NCBI GenBank assembly: GCA_000434535.1
Contig: FR878730.1
Span: 12,729 to 37,589, forward strand
Source: Collinsella sp. CAG:166
GTDB lineage: Bacteria; Actinomycetota; Coriobacteriia; Coriobacteriales; Coriobacteriaceae
Reading direction: 5' to 3'
Length of the DNA: 24,861 nt
A model generated the notes under the pieces. The model was not told where the DNA came from and did not search any database. It worked only from the letters and a program-made list of their open reading frames with translations. Below, one piece after another: positions 6,915 through 13,846 of this stretch (position 1 is the first letter of the stretch; every line of letters starts with the position of its first letter). Both the position numbers and the translations under genes were made by a program.

Positions 6915-7709
6915 TTAGTCTTCGTCGTCTTCGAGCGGATCGTAGTCGGAATCGACACCGGCGGCTGCATGGGACCCGTTGAACTTGAAGCCCATGAAGA
7001 CGACAGCCAGGCACACACCGATCAGAGCGACCGCGATGACGGACAGGTTGAGGTAAGCGGCGAGCAGGAAACCGATGAACAGGAACGGAGTCATACCCTT
7101 CTTGATCATCATGGTGAGCAGCAGGGCCAAGCCGTAGGCGGTCATGATCTTGGTCGAAACGTTAAGACCAGTGGACAGCCACTCGGGAACCATGTTGACG
7201 ATGGCCTGAACCAGGTCGGTGCCAACAAAGACGGCGAGGAAGATCGGCAGGAAGTACATGATGGCGTACAGACCGGAGCCGGCGCAGATGTGCATACGAT
7301 AGGCGGTCTTGAACTTTCCGTTATCGATCGCGCTATCTGCCACATGGGTGAGGGCGGCGATGATGGAACGGAACACGATGCCGAGGAGCTGACCCAGGAC
7401 GGCGACCGGGATGGCGATCGTCATGGCGGTCTCGGCAGAAGCATCGGTCAGGCACGCAAAGGCAGCGGCCACGATGCCGCCCAGGACCATATCGGGCGGA
7501 ACGGCGGCGCCGACCTGCACCAGGCCCATGGACACGAGCTCGACGGCGGCACCGACGGCAAGGCCGGTGGGCACATCGCCCAGCAGCAGACCGACGAGCG
7601 TAGCGCCAACGAGGGGCTGCTCGAAGTTAAGACGACCGAGCAGGCGGGAGTCCCACATGCAGAACACGCCGACGAGGCCGACGAGCACCGCACTGATGAA
7701 CGTATTCAT
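6915..7709 (-). CDS. PTS mannose/fructose/sorbose-family IIC component
   Basis: A 264-residue polytopic membrane protein and the main translocation subunit of the permease. Hydrophobic segments run through nearly the whole length, with the family motif region QPLVGATLVGLLLGD near residues 31-45 and the GAAVELVSMGLVQVGAAVPPD loop soon after. A short acidic tail ends the protein (DYDPLEDDED). It is preceded by AAAGGAG and follows the IIAB gene by 36 bases. It has the standard position and length for the order IIAB-IIC-IID. Confidence 0.95.
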   Translation of the reverse strand: MNTFISAVLVGLVGVFCMWDSRLLGRLNFEQPLVGATLVGLLLGDVPTGLAVGAAVELVSMGLVQVGAAVPPDMVLGGIVAAAFACLTDASAETAMTIAIPVAVLGQLLGIVFRSIIAALTHVADSAIDNGKFKTAYRMHICAGSGLYAIMYFLPIFLAVFVGTDLVQAIVNMVPEWLSTGLNVSTKIMTAYGLALLLTMMIKKGMTPFLFIGFLLAAYLNLSVIAVALIGVCLAVVFMGFKFNGSHAAAGVDSDYDPLEDDED

Positions 7710-7745
7710 ACCCTTCTCCTTTCAGTCAGGCAAAAGCCTGGTTGA

Positions 7746-8669
7746 TTACAGCTTGGCGTCGATGTCGACGCTCTGATACGTAGGGGTCTGCTGGACATAG
7801 AGCTTGATGCCCATGTCGAGCAGCTGGTTGACGTCGGCCTTCTGGGTGGCGTCGAGGAAGACGGAGCTGTCCTTGCCGCCGACCTGATCGGCACCGTCGT
7901 GGTTGGCGGTGGCGCCCAGGTTGATGGCGTCGAGCTTGTAGCCCTGACAGAACTGCAGCATCTCGGCAGTGTTGCCAAAGACGAACATGACGCGCTCGCC
8001 GAGGGTGTTGAGCTTATCCATCTTGGCGAGGGCACGCTCGACGGTGAAGACGTTCAGGCGCACGCCCTGGGGCTTGGCCAGCTTAAGAGCGCCCTTCTTG
8101 ATGTCATCGTTGGCGGCAGCGTTGTCGACGACGATGATGCGCTCGGCCTGAACCTTGGTGGTCCAAGTAAAGACGACCTGGCCGTGCAGCAGACGGTAGT
8201 CAAGACGTGCGAGGACGATCTTGGCGGGACCGGAGCTGTGACGGGACGCCTTGGCCTTCTTGGCGGGAGCCGCGGCGGCCTCGACCGGTGCGTTGGGGTT
8301 GGTCAGACCGGTGCGGGCCTCATTGATGAGGGCCGCGAGCTCGGCGCCCTTGACGGGGGCGGGGCTCATAGCAAGCGTGAGCGCCAACGGGATGTTGAAA
8401 CCGCTGACAACCGTGAACTTCGTGCCGTTCTTGGAAAGCTCGACCATGTTGTTGTTGACCGAGCTGCCGAGCATATCGGTCAGCACATAGACGGTGTCGT
8501 CCGCGTTGAACGTGGCGATCATAGCCTCAACCTTATTGGTGATGGGCTCCTTGTCGTCACGAGCAAGCGACACGACGTGGACGTTCGACACGTCGCCGAG
8601 AACCATCTCGAGCGTGTCTTTGGCGCCTGCGGCCAGGCCGCCATGAGATGCGAGAATGATCTGATTCAT
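7746..8669 (-). CDS. PTS mannose-family IIAB fusion protein
   Basis: A 307-residue cytoplasmic phosphotransfer protein combining IIA and IIB. The IIA domain (about 1-125) carries the phospho-accepting H9 in LASHGGLA. An alanine/lysine-rich flexible linker (about 125-148) follows. The IIB domain (about 149-307) carries H162 in LDYRLLHGQVVFTW. Phosphate passes from HPr to H9, then H162, then the incoming sugar. It is the first gene of the operon, preceded by GGAGGAGG and a promoter whose TATAAT box lies at 8696-8701, directly next to a candidate GntR operator. In most mannose-family systems the IIB motif is R[ILV]DxRL.HGQ, which it matches. Substrate specificity is inferred from its neighbours: glucoselysine- or fructoselysine-type compounds. 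Confidence 0.94.
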   Translation of the reverse strand: MNQIILASHGGLAAGAKDTLEMVLGDVSNVHVVSLARDDKEPITNKVEAMIATFNADDTVYVLTDMLGSSVNNNMVELSKNGTKFTVVSGFNIPLALTLAMSPAPVKGAELAALINEARTGLTNPNAPVEAAAAPAKKAKASRHSSGPAKIVLARLDYRLLHGQVVFTWTTKVQAERIIVVDNAAANDDIKKGALKLAKPQGVRLNVFTVERALAKMDKLNTLGERVMFVFGNTAEMLQFCQGYKLDAINLGATANHDGADQVGGKDSSVFLDATQKADVNQLLDMGIKLYVQQTPTYQSVDIDAKL

Positions 8670-8695
8670 CTTGCCTCCTCCTTTTCGTTATGGTC

Positions 8696-8701
8696 ATTAT
8701 A
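8696..8701 (-). promoter_or_regulatory. -10 box of the PTS operon promoter
   Basis: TATAAT on the minus strand lies 27 bases upstream of the IIAB start codon. The matching -35 region near 8719-8724 is poor, suggesting a weak or activator-assisted promoter. The operator at 8702-8714 fills the spacer. Confidence 0.55.
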
Positions 8702-8715
8702 ACGTCTTATACGTT
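8701..8715. promoter_or_regulatory. Candidate GntR operator ACGT-N5-ACGT, site 2
   Basis: AACGTCTTATACGTT has perfect 5-base arms around a 5-base centre. It abuts the TATAAT box and lies in the promoter spacer, where a bound repressor would block RNA polymerase. It has the same core as site 1 before GntR gene 1. Confidence 0.65.
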
Positions 8716-8851
8716 GCTTATATTGCTAATTAGTATAAAGACCGTTCGCGGGTGAAAATCGACCGTTGACGGGTTTAACGTACTCGAAACGTTGGACTGG
8801 GTAGGCCGGCGCTAGCTGGATAACCCCAGGTCAGACCCTGCGCGCAATCCC

Positions 8852-9934
8852 CTATCGCACGAAGTACCAGGGGCTTTCCTGTACGGTGGGTTCCAGCGCA
8901 ATGCCGGTGCGTTCCTTAAACAGATCCATGTCCTGAGATTTTTCGGTCCACCACGCGTTGGGCTTAAAGGTCATGCTCTCAATGACATGACCGACAAACA
9001 CACTGTTGCGCAGCTTGGAGAAGTCGGTGTTCATAATCAGGATGGACGCGAGCACCAACACGATGCCCAGGACCTTAATCGCGCCGGCGGGCTCGGCGTA
9101 GACACCAATGCCCACCAGTACGGTGACGACCGTCTCGAAAGACATTACGACGGGAACTTTCGATGTCTCGAGCCCCATGGACAGACCCTGCATATATAAG
9201 ATGTAAGCAACGGCTGTGGGGATGAGTCCAAAGCCAAGGAACAGCAGCAGCAGCTGTGGCGACATTGCCGCGGCGACATCCGGCCACGGAGCCGCGATAG
9301 CTGCCATAACCGCACCGCCAAAAACAAAGCCCCAAAACGTGACAGCCAGCGGGTGGACCGTCTTGGTTGCTATTCGGCTAAACACCGCGAGCGACGCACC
9401 ACAAAGGCCTGCAATCACGCCCGACGTGACGCCCCAAACCGAAAAATGAAAACCGGAAAGGTCGCCATTGGTCACTGCAAGCACGCAGCCTACGATGTTA
9501 AAGACAATGGCAACGAGCTTGTTGGGGGTCACGTCCTCGCGATAAAGCACGCGGCCGAGCATGACGCCAAACACCGGCGAGGTGTAGAGCAGCACCGAGG
9601 CCGTGGACATGCCCACCTCGCCCATGCACTCGTAATAACAGGTGTTGGCGGCGGCCAAACCGACGATGCCGACAAGCGCACAGGGAACAAGCTCTTTAGG
9701 GCTTGCCTTGAACAGGGCCAGCGGACCCTGAGCCACGGTAGACCCCTCACCCGGACGGCAGCCCATAAACATCAGGACCGGCGCCAAGATAAGCGCTCCG
9801 ACCAACAAGCGAAAGGCAGCCATGCTCTGGGACGAAACGCCCATGGCCGAGATGCCGTTTACAAAGATTCCGATGCTGCCCCACATAAGCGCGGCGATCA
9901 GCACCAGCACATAGCCCAGATTGCTTTTCTTCAA
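8852..9934 (-). CDS. EamA/DMT-superfamily transporter
   Basis: A membrane protein of about 360 residues with ten hydrophobic segments in two EamA repeats (near 5-140 and 165-300). Drug/metabolite transporters of this type mostly export amino acids or metabolites. The second half contains the usual proline and glycine helix-breakers (AYILYMQGLSMGLE, IGVYAEPAG). A C-terminal extension of about 50 residues after the last membrane segment is unusual. An ATG start at 9970 is possible, but GAGGAGG (9940-9946, minus strand) with 5-base spacing points to the TTG at 9934, so the shorter form is preferred. A degenerate GntR operator (9974-9986) lies upstream, tying the gene to the PTS regulon. A role in exporting the amine released by the deglycases is speculation. 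Confidence 0.88.
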   Translation of the reverse strand: MKKSNLGYVLVLIAALMWGSIGIFVNGISAMGVSSQSMAAFRLLVGALILAPVLMFMGCRPGEGSTVAQGPLALFKASPKELVPCALVGIVGLAAANTCYYECMGEVGMSTASVLLYTSPVFGVMLGRVLYREDVTPNKLVAIVFNIVGCVLAVTNGDLSGFHFSVWGVTSGVIAGLCGASLAVFSRIATKTVHPLAVTFWGFVFGGAVMAAIAAPWPDVAAAMSPQLLLLFLGFGLIPTAVAYILYMQGLSMGLETSKVPVVMSFETVVTVLVGIGVYAEPAGAIKVLGIVLVLASILIMNTDFSKLRNSVFVGHVIESMTFKPNAWWTEKSQDMDLFKERTGIALEPTVQESPWYFVR

Positions 9935-9973
9935 CGCAGCCTCCTCGGTATTGTTTCCAATATGTTTCATACT

Positions 9974-9986
9974 ACGTTATAGTCGT
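9974..9986. promoter_or_regulatory. Candidate GntR operator, site 3 (degenerate)
   Basis: ACGTTATAGTCGT matches ACGT-N5-ACGT with one arm base changed. Read on the minus strand, its TATAACG continuation resembles the PTS promoter site. It lies 40 bases upstream of the preferred TTG start of the DMT gene. Confidence 0.4.
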
Positions 9987-10064
9987 TATATACATTTTTC
10001 AAGACACAAATCGGCGAGCGGATAAGTGATCCGTTTTCCTCCGCCCCCAGCGGATTACTGGGCG

Positions 10065-10129
10065 GTTGCGGTGAAATAGTTCCTAAATAGAGGCTTCAAG
10101 CCCCCAAGCAGGAACTATTCCACCGCAAC
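10065..10129. repeat. 65-bp palindromic element with 20-bp arms
   Basis: GTTGCGGTGAAATAGTTCCT (10065-10084) pairs with 10110-10129 with a single mismatch. The 25-base centre has its own small inverted repeat (GGCTT/AAGCC, 10092-10102). It fills much of the gap between SIS gene 2 and the DMT gene. It may act as a processing or termination hairpin, but it has no T-run, so a REP- or MITE-like origin is more likely. Confidence 0.7.
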
Positions 10130-10165
10130 TTATGAGGACATCGAGCTGTTAGGCCGCTCTATCCC

Positions 10166-11158
10166 CTAGTAGTCCAGCTTCCACATGTAGCGGCGCGTCA
10201 TGTAGTCCTTGTGGGTGACGGCAGAGAGCGCACGCATGTACACGTTGTTGAGGATCGGGGCAAAGATCAGGTGATTGAAGTACTCGCTCACGCTGTCCTT
10301 GATGTCGTTGAGGCCGAGCTCCTTGGCGTCGAGCTGATAGACGCGCTCGCCACCGTACTGGTTGACGAAGCGGATGCCGCGCTCGTCGTTGCAGCGGCTG
10401 CGGCCGACGCTGATGAGCTGGAACAGCGAGGTGCGCTTGTCCAGGATCTCGAAGGGGCCGTGGAAGAAGTCGCAGGTGTTGATGGTGCAGGAGTCGATCT
10501 GCAGCATCTCCTGCACGTTGCAGATGCTAAAGACGTAGGCGGCACCAAAGAGCGGACCCTGAGCCATCACGTTGATGCAGGGCTTGTCGGCGTTTTGCTC
10601 GGCCCACTTGGCGGCGAGCGGACGGGTGTACTCGACGGCCTTGCGATAGATGGGGTCAACCAGGTCGAAGGCGGCCATAGCGGTCTCATACTCGGCATAG
10701 CCCTCGGTCTGCTGCGTAAGCTCCATGGCGATCATGGTCACGACGGCGGAGTTGGTACGGCCCATGCAAGACTCGTCGACGGCCAGGCTGTCATACTGAA
10801 TCTTGTAGTCGCAGACCTCGGTGAGGCCGGACTCATCGACATAGATGGCGATGGTGCTGGCGCCGTGGTCCTTGGCGACCTGGGCGGCGACGATGGTCTC
10901 CTTGGTGCCGCGCATGGACACGACGACGGCCAGGGTGTTCTCGTTGACATAGGCGGGCGTGGCGTGCACGAACTCATTGCTGGTGTAGCTGGAGCTCACG
11001 ACCTGCGTGGCCTCGTGCTCCATAAAGTACTGGGCAGGATAGTTGCCGCCGTTGGATCCGCCGGCGCCAATCCACACGACGCGCTTGATGCCGCCCTTGT
11101 CTGCCTTGTCGGCCAAAACCTGGGAGACGACGTCCTTAACCTGTTCCTGAGTAGTCAT
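10166..11158 (-). CDS. SIS-domain sugar-amine deglycase, FrlB/GfrE-like (SIS 2)
   Basis: A 330-residue paralogue of SIS 1 with two SIS domains. The first phosphosugar loop is GAGGSNGGNYPAQYF (31-45). The second is SMRGTKET (81-88), one residue shorter than in SIS 1 and closer in spacing to FrlB. The active-site region reads CDFFHGPFE, with D230 where SIS 1 has E228, and H233. It ends in RRYMWKLDY. The weak AAAGG 9-10 bases upstream supports the ATG at 11158. It is transcribed divergently from regulator 2, with shared A+T-rich control DNA, and is separate from the PTS operon. Two deglycases beside one PTS recall GfrE and GfrF, which act on glucoselysine- and fructoselysine-6-phosphate. Which enzyme does which cannot be read here. 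Confidence 0.87.
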   Translation of the reverse strand: MTTQEQVKDVVSQVLADKADKGGIKRVVWIGAGGSNGGNYPAQYFMEHEATQVVSSSYTSNEFVHATPAYVNENTLAVVVSMRGTKETIVAAQVAKDHGASTIAIYVDESGLTEVCDYKIQYDSLAVDESCMGRTNSAVVTMIAMELTQQTEGYAEYETAMAAFDLVDPIYRKAVEYTRPLAAKWAEQNADKPCINVMAQGPLFGAAYVFSICNVQEMLQIDSCTINTCDFFHGPFEILDKRTSLFQLISVGRSRCNDERGIRFVNQYGGERVYQLDAKELGLNDIKDSVSEYFNHLIFAPILNNVYMRALSAVTHKDYMTRRYMWKLDY

Positions 11159-11363
11159 CGTGCATCAGCCTTTCTTCTCGTTTGATGCTCTCGATGGCAT
11201 ACAAGTTACATACATGTTTTGGTTATGTCGACTAGTTGTATGCTATATTTGTCTTAAAAAATTTGCTGATACGGTTTTCGATAACTTGATACCAGCGGTT
11301 TTGTTGTTGTATTGAATACATGCTTGATTAGATACGCATACAGGTTAGATACAGGTTGATCGC
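11159..11363. promoter_or_regulatory. Divergent promoter region of SIS 2 and GntR 2
   Basis: This A+T-rich gap of 205 bases separates two divergent genes. It contains one perfect palindrome, TGTATTGAATACA (11308-11320), and partial matches to its TGTAT half-site at about 11200-11215, 11226-11236 and 11332-11342. Several half-sites in one shared control region are typical of a GntR regulator acting on itself and a neighbour. These half-sites differ from the ACGT-N5-ACGT sites of the PTS promoter. Confidence 0.55.
11308..11320. promoter_or_regulatory. Candidate operator TGTATTGAATACA for GntR 2
   Basis: Perfect 6-base arms around a single central G, located 44 bases upstream of the regulator-2 start codon. 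GntR/HutC operators are often of the GT-A/T-rich-AC type, which this fits. Confidence 0.5.
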
Positions 11364-12086
11364 ATGAACGCTTCATCTAAAAAGAGACTGACCCAATACG
11401 AGCGCTTGGCGGGCATGCTGCGCGACCGCATCGCCTCCGGCACCTACGCGCGCGGAGACAAGCTGCCGTCCGAGATGGAACTCATGGACGAATCGGGGCT
11501 GTCGCGCAGCACCGTACGCCACGCCCTTAAGGTGCTCGTTGACGAGGGCCTGGTGCGCACCGAGCGCGGGCGTGGCGCCTTTGTGGCCGACACGCCGGCA
11601 CTCCACGAGAACAACCTGGTGTTTTCGAGCTACACGACACAGGTCCAGGGTCAGGGTATGAAGCCCACCACGCGCACGGTGGACTCGGGCTTTGCCAAGG
11701 CCGCGGGCAATGCGGCCAAGTTCTTCGATGTCGCCGTGGGCAGCAAGCTCGTCAAACTTGTCCGCCTGCGTTATCTGGACGATGCGCCGCTGTGCCTGGA
11801 GACCACCTATCTACCACCGAGCTTTGAAGCACTCATCGATCGCGATATCAACGGTTCGCTCTACGCCACGCTGCGCCAGGAATTCCATCGCGCGCCGGCA
11901 CAGGGACATAAGACCTTTGAGGTGTGCTATGCCTCGCAAAACGAGGCGTTTTTGCTCAACGTTGGGCGCGGGCAGGCGCTGATCCTGATCACCGACTACG
12001 TGTACGACACCGACGGCCGACCGCTCCATGTCTCCAAGCGCATCCAGCGCACCGACCGTGCCAAATACACCGAGCCCATCGGCTAA
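11364..12086 (+). CDS. GntR-family (HutC/UTRA) transcriptional regulator 2
   Basis: A 240-residue regulator with a GntR winged helix (about 10-78, with KLPSEMELMDESGLSRSTVR) and a UTRA effector domain (about 95-235, ending in RIQRTDRAKYTE). It is the second such regulator in the locus and shares only family-level resemblance with the first. It is divergent from SIS 2, so control of that gene and of itself is likely. The ribosome binding site is weak (CAGGTTGATCGC before ATG), but the start gives a complete DNA-binding domain. It converges with the GNAT gene; the inverted copy of the hairpin repeat begins right at its stop codon and may end both transcripts. Confidence 0.92.
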   Translation: MNASSKKRLTQYERLAGMLRDRIASGTYARGDKLPSEMELMDESGLSRSTVRHALKVLVDEGLVRTERGRGAFVADTPALHENNLVFSSYTTQVQGQGMKPTTRTVDSGFAKAAGNAAKFFDVAVGSKLVKLVRLRYLDDAPLCLETTYLPPSFEALIDRDINGSLYATLRQEFHRAPAQGHKTFEVCYASQNEAFLLNVGRGQALILITDYVYDTDGRPLHVSKRIQRTDRAKYTEPIG

Positions 12087-12125
12087 CCTGCCAAAATAAA
12101 CCTGTCCCTAAATGGTAGGTTTGAG
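12087..12125. repeat. TTTTGGTAGG hairpin repeat, copy 3 (inverted)
   Basis: Read on the minus strand this unit begins CCTACCATTTAGGGACAGG and ends TTTTGGCAGG, matching copies 1 and 2 in the opposite direction. It lies exactly between two convergent genes and overlaps the last codons and TAG stop of the GNAT gene. Its stem may act as a bidirectional terminator. Confidence 0.7.
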
Positions 12126-12698
12126 GAGGTCGGGGAACCAGGTTGGTTTGGGTTGGTTGGGGACGCGCTCGGCTAGGACCAACTCCATCCAGCACATGTC
12201 GTACCAGCGGCCGAACTTTTGGGCGCAGCGATCGAAGGCGCCCACCAGGCGATACCCCATATGGGCATGGAAGTCCTGGCTGTTGTGCGTCAGGTACTCA
12301 TCGTCCTTGTCGTGCGGCACGGCGATGAGGGCGCACATGTTGGTGATACCCATCGCGATCAGGCATTGCTTAAGCGCGTCATGCAGCTTGCGGCCCAGCC
12401 CGCCGTGGCGCACATCACGCGCCAGGTAGATCGATGTCTCGACCGACCAGTCGTATGCCTCGCGGCTGTTGAGCGGACTCACATAGGCATAGCCTACCGG
12501 ACGCCCGTCCAGTTCCATCACCAGATACGGATAGCGCTTGAGCGTGCGCTCGATGCGCCCGGCGAACTCCTCAACGCTCGGCACCTCGTATTCGCAGGTA
12601 ATCGCCGTCTGGCGCACATACGGCTCATAGATGGCAAGCAACGCCGGCGCATCATCGGGCGTCGCCAGACGAATCGTCGGATCGGACATCTCGGTCAT
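12108..12698 (-). CDS. GNAT-family N-acetyltransferase (phosphinothricin acetyltransferase-like)
   Basis: A 196-residue GNAT protein resembling the Pat/YwnH group, which transfers acetyl groups from acetyl-CoA to small amines. Typical elements are IRLATPDDAPALLAIYEPYV at the N-terminus, the SVETSIYLARDVRHGGLGRKL acetyl-CoA loop (near 85-105) and FHAHMGYRLVGAF near the C-terminus. The frame is open further upstream; GGGGGAAGGG (minus strand, about 12703-12712) supports the start at 12698. The last residues (LLKPTI) and the stop codon are encoded by the inserted hairpin repeat at 12087-12125, so the native C-terminus may have been altered. Substrate is unknown. Confidence 0.88.
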   Translation of the reverse strand: MTEMSDPTIRLATPDDAPALLAIYEPYVRQTAITCEYEVPSVEEFAGRIERTLKRYPYLVMELDGRPVGYAYVSPLNSREAYDWSVETSIYLARDVRHGGLGRKLHDALKQCLIAMGITNMCALIAVPHDKDDEYLTHNSQDFHAHMGYRLVGAFDRCAQKFGRWYDMCWMELVLAERVPNQPKPTWFPDLLKPTI

Positions 12699-12714
12699 AC
12701 AACCCTTCCCCCTC

Positions 12715-12757
12715 AAAAACAAAGGCCACCTTGCGCCAAACCCAGCGCAAGGCGGCC
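12715..12757 (-). terminator. Rho-independent terminator of the threonine-aldolase-like gene
   Basis: On the minus strand GGCCGCCTTGCGC (12745-12757) pairs with GCGCAAGGTGGCC (12724-12736) around an 8-base loop and is followed by TTTGTTTTT (12715-12723). It lies about 20 bases after the stop codon. Confidence 0.88.
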
Positions 12758-12775
12758 CCTTGTCATTACATCAGG

Positions 12776-13801
12776 CTACAGAACAGCCGCCAACGCGTCG
12801 ATGTCCTCCTGCGTCGTGGCCCAGCTGGTGCAAAAGCGCACCACCGTGTGAGTATCGTCGTACTTTTCCCAGTACTCGATCGAGGCATGCTCGCGAATGC
12901 GGGCCATATCCTCGTTGGGCAGAATCACAAACTGCTGGTTCGTGGGCGTCTCCAAAAAGAACTGGTAACCGCGCTCGTGCAGCACACGACGTAGCGTCTG
13001 GGCCGTCTCGATCGCCTGTCGACCAATCTCAAAATACAAGCCATCGGTAAAGAGTGCCTCAAACTGCACGCCCGTCAGGCGGCCCTTGGCCAACAGCGCG
13101 CCGTGCTGCTTAATGCGCGGAATGGGATGTGCCGGAGCGTGCATGCCGCAGAACACCACAGCCTCGCCGCAGAGCGCGCCGCACTTGGTGCCGCCGATGT
13201 AGAACACGTCGCACAGCTGCGCCAGCTCGGGCAGGGTAATGTCGCACTCATCGGCCGCCAGCGCATAGGCCAGGCGAGCACCGTCCACAAACAGCGGAAT
13301 CTCGCGCTTCTGGCATACCGCATGAATCGCCGCGAGCTCGGCCTTGGAGTACAGCGTGCCGTACTCGGTCGATAGACTCACGTACACGGCGCCCGGGAAC
13401 ACCGTGTGCTCGTAGCTCTCGTTTTCGTAGAACACCTGGATATAGTTCTCGAGGTCCTCGGCGTGCATCTTGCCCTCGTAGCCGGGGATGGTGAGCACCT
13501 TGTGGCCACCAAACTCGATGGCGCCCGCCTCGTGACAGGCGACGTGGCCAGTCTCGGCAGCAACGACGCCCTCGTAGGGCGCAAGCAGCATATCGATCAC
13601 CGTCGCATTGGCCTGCGTGCCGCCCACCAGAAAAAACACGTCGGCATCGGGGACCCGACAGGCCTCGCGGATAAGCTGCTTGGCACGCTCGGTGTGTGCA
13701 TCGGTACCGTAGCCGGGCTGCGGCTCCATGTTGGTGTCGACGAGCGCCTGCAGCACTGCCGGATGTGCACCGTGGGAATAATCGTTGTTAAACGCGAGCA
13801 T
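12776..13801 (-). CDS. Threonine aldolase / beta-eliminating lyase family, PLP enzyme
   Basis: A 341-residue fold-type I PLP enzyme of the low-specificity threonine aldolase family, which cleaves L-threonine or allo-threonine to glycine and acetaldehyde. The PLP lysine is K206 in YIGGTKCGAL. D173 in FVDGARLAYA contacts the pyridine nitrogen, and H86 in ETGHVACHE stacks on the cofactor. The N-terminal FNNDYSHGAHP replaces the more usual MRSDTVT-type start, so this is a divergent clade and the true substrate may differ. The start at 13801 is preceded by AGAGAGGA. It is followed by a clear terminator and preceded by the PAP2 gene on the same strand. Confidence 0.9.
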   Translation of the reverse strand: MLAFNNDYSHGAHPAVLQALVDTNMEPQPGYGTDAHTERAKQLIREACRVPDADVFFLVGGTQANATVIDMLLAPYEGVVAAETGHVACHEAGAIEFGGHKVLTIPGYEGKMHAEDLENYIQVFYENESYEHTVFPGAVYVSLSTEYGTLYSKAELAAIHAVCQKREIPLFVDGARLAYALAADECDITLPELAQLCDVFYIGGTKCGALCGEAVVFCGMHAPAHPIPRIKQHGALLAKGRLTGVQFEALFTDGLYFEIGRQAIETAQTLRRVLHERGYQFFLETPTNQQFVILPNEDMARIREHASIEYWEKYDDTHTVVRFCTSWATTQEDIDALAAVL

Positions 13802-13846
13802 GGCAATCCTCTCTTACCGGGTATCGGCCAGATGATTCAAACGGAG

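Noticed and set aside
8777..8793. AACGT and ACGTT arms with a longer spacer between the DMT and PTS genes
   Set aside because: The arms are spaced by 7 bases rather than 5, and the site is not placed at a gene start, so I do not count it as an operator.
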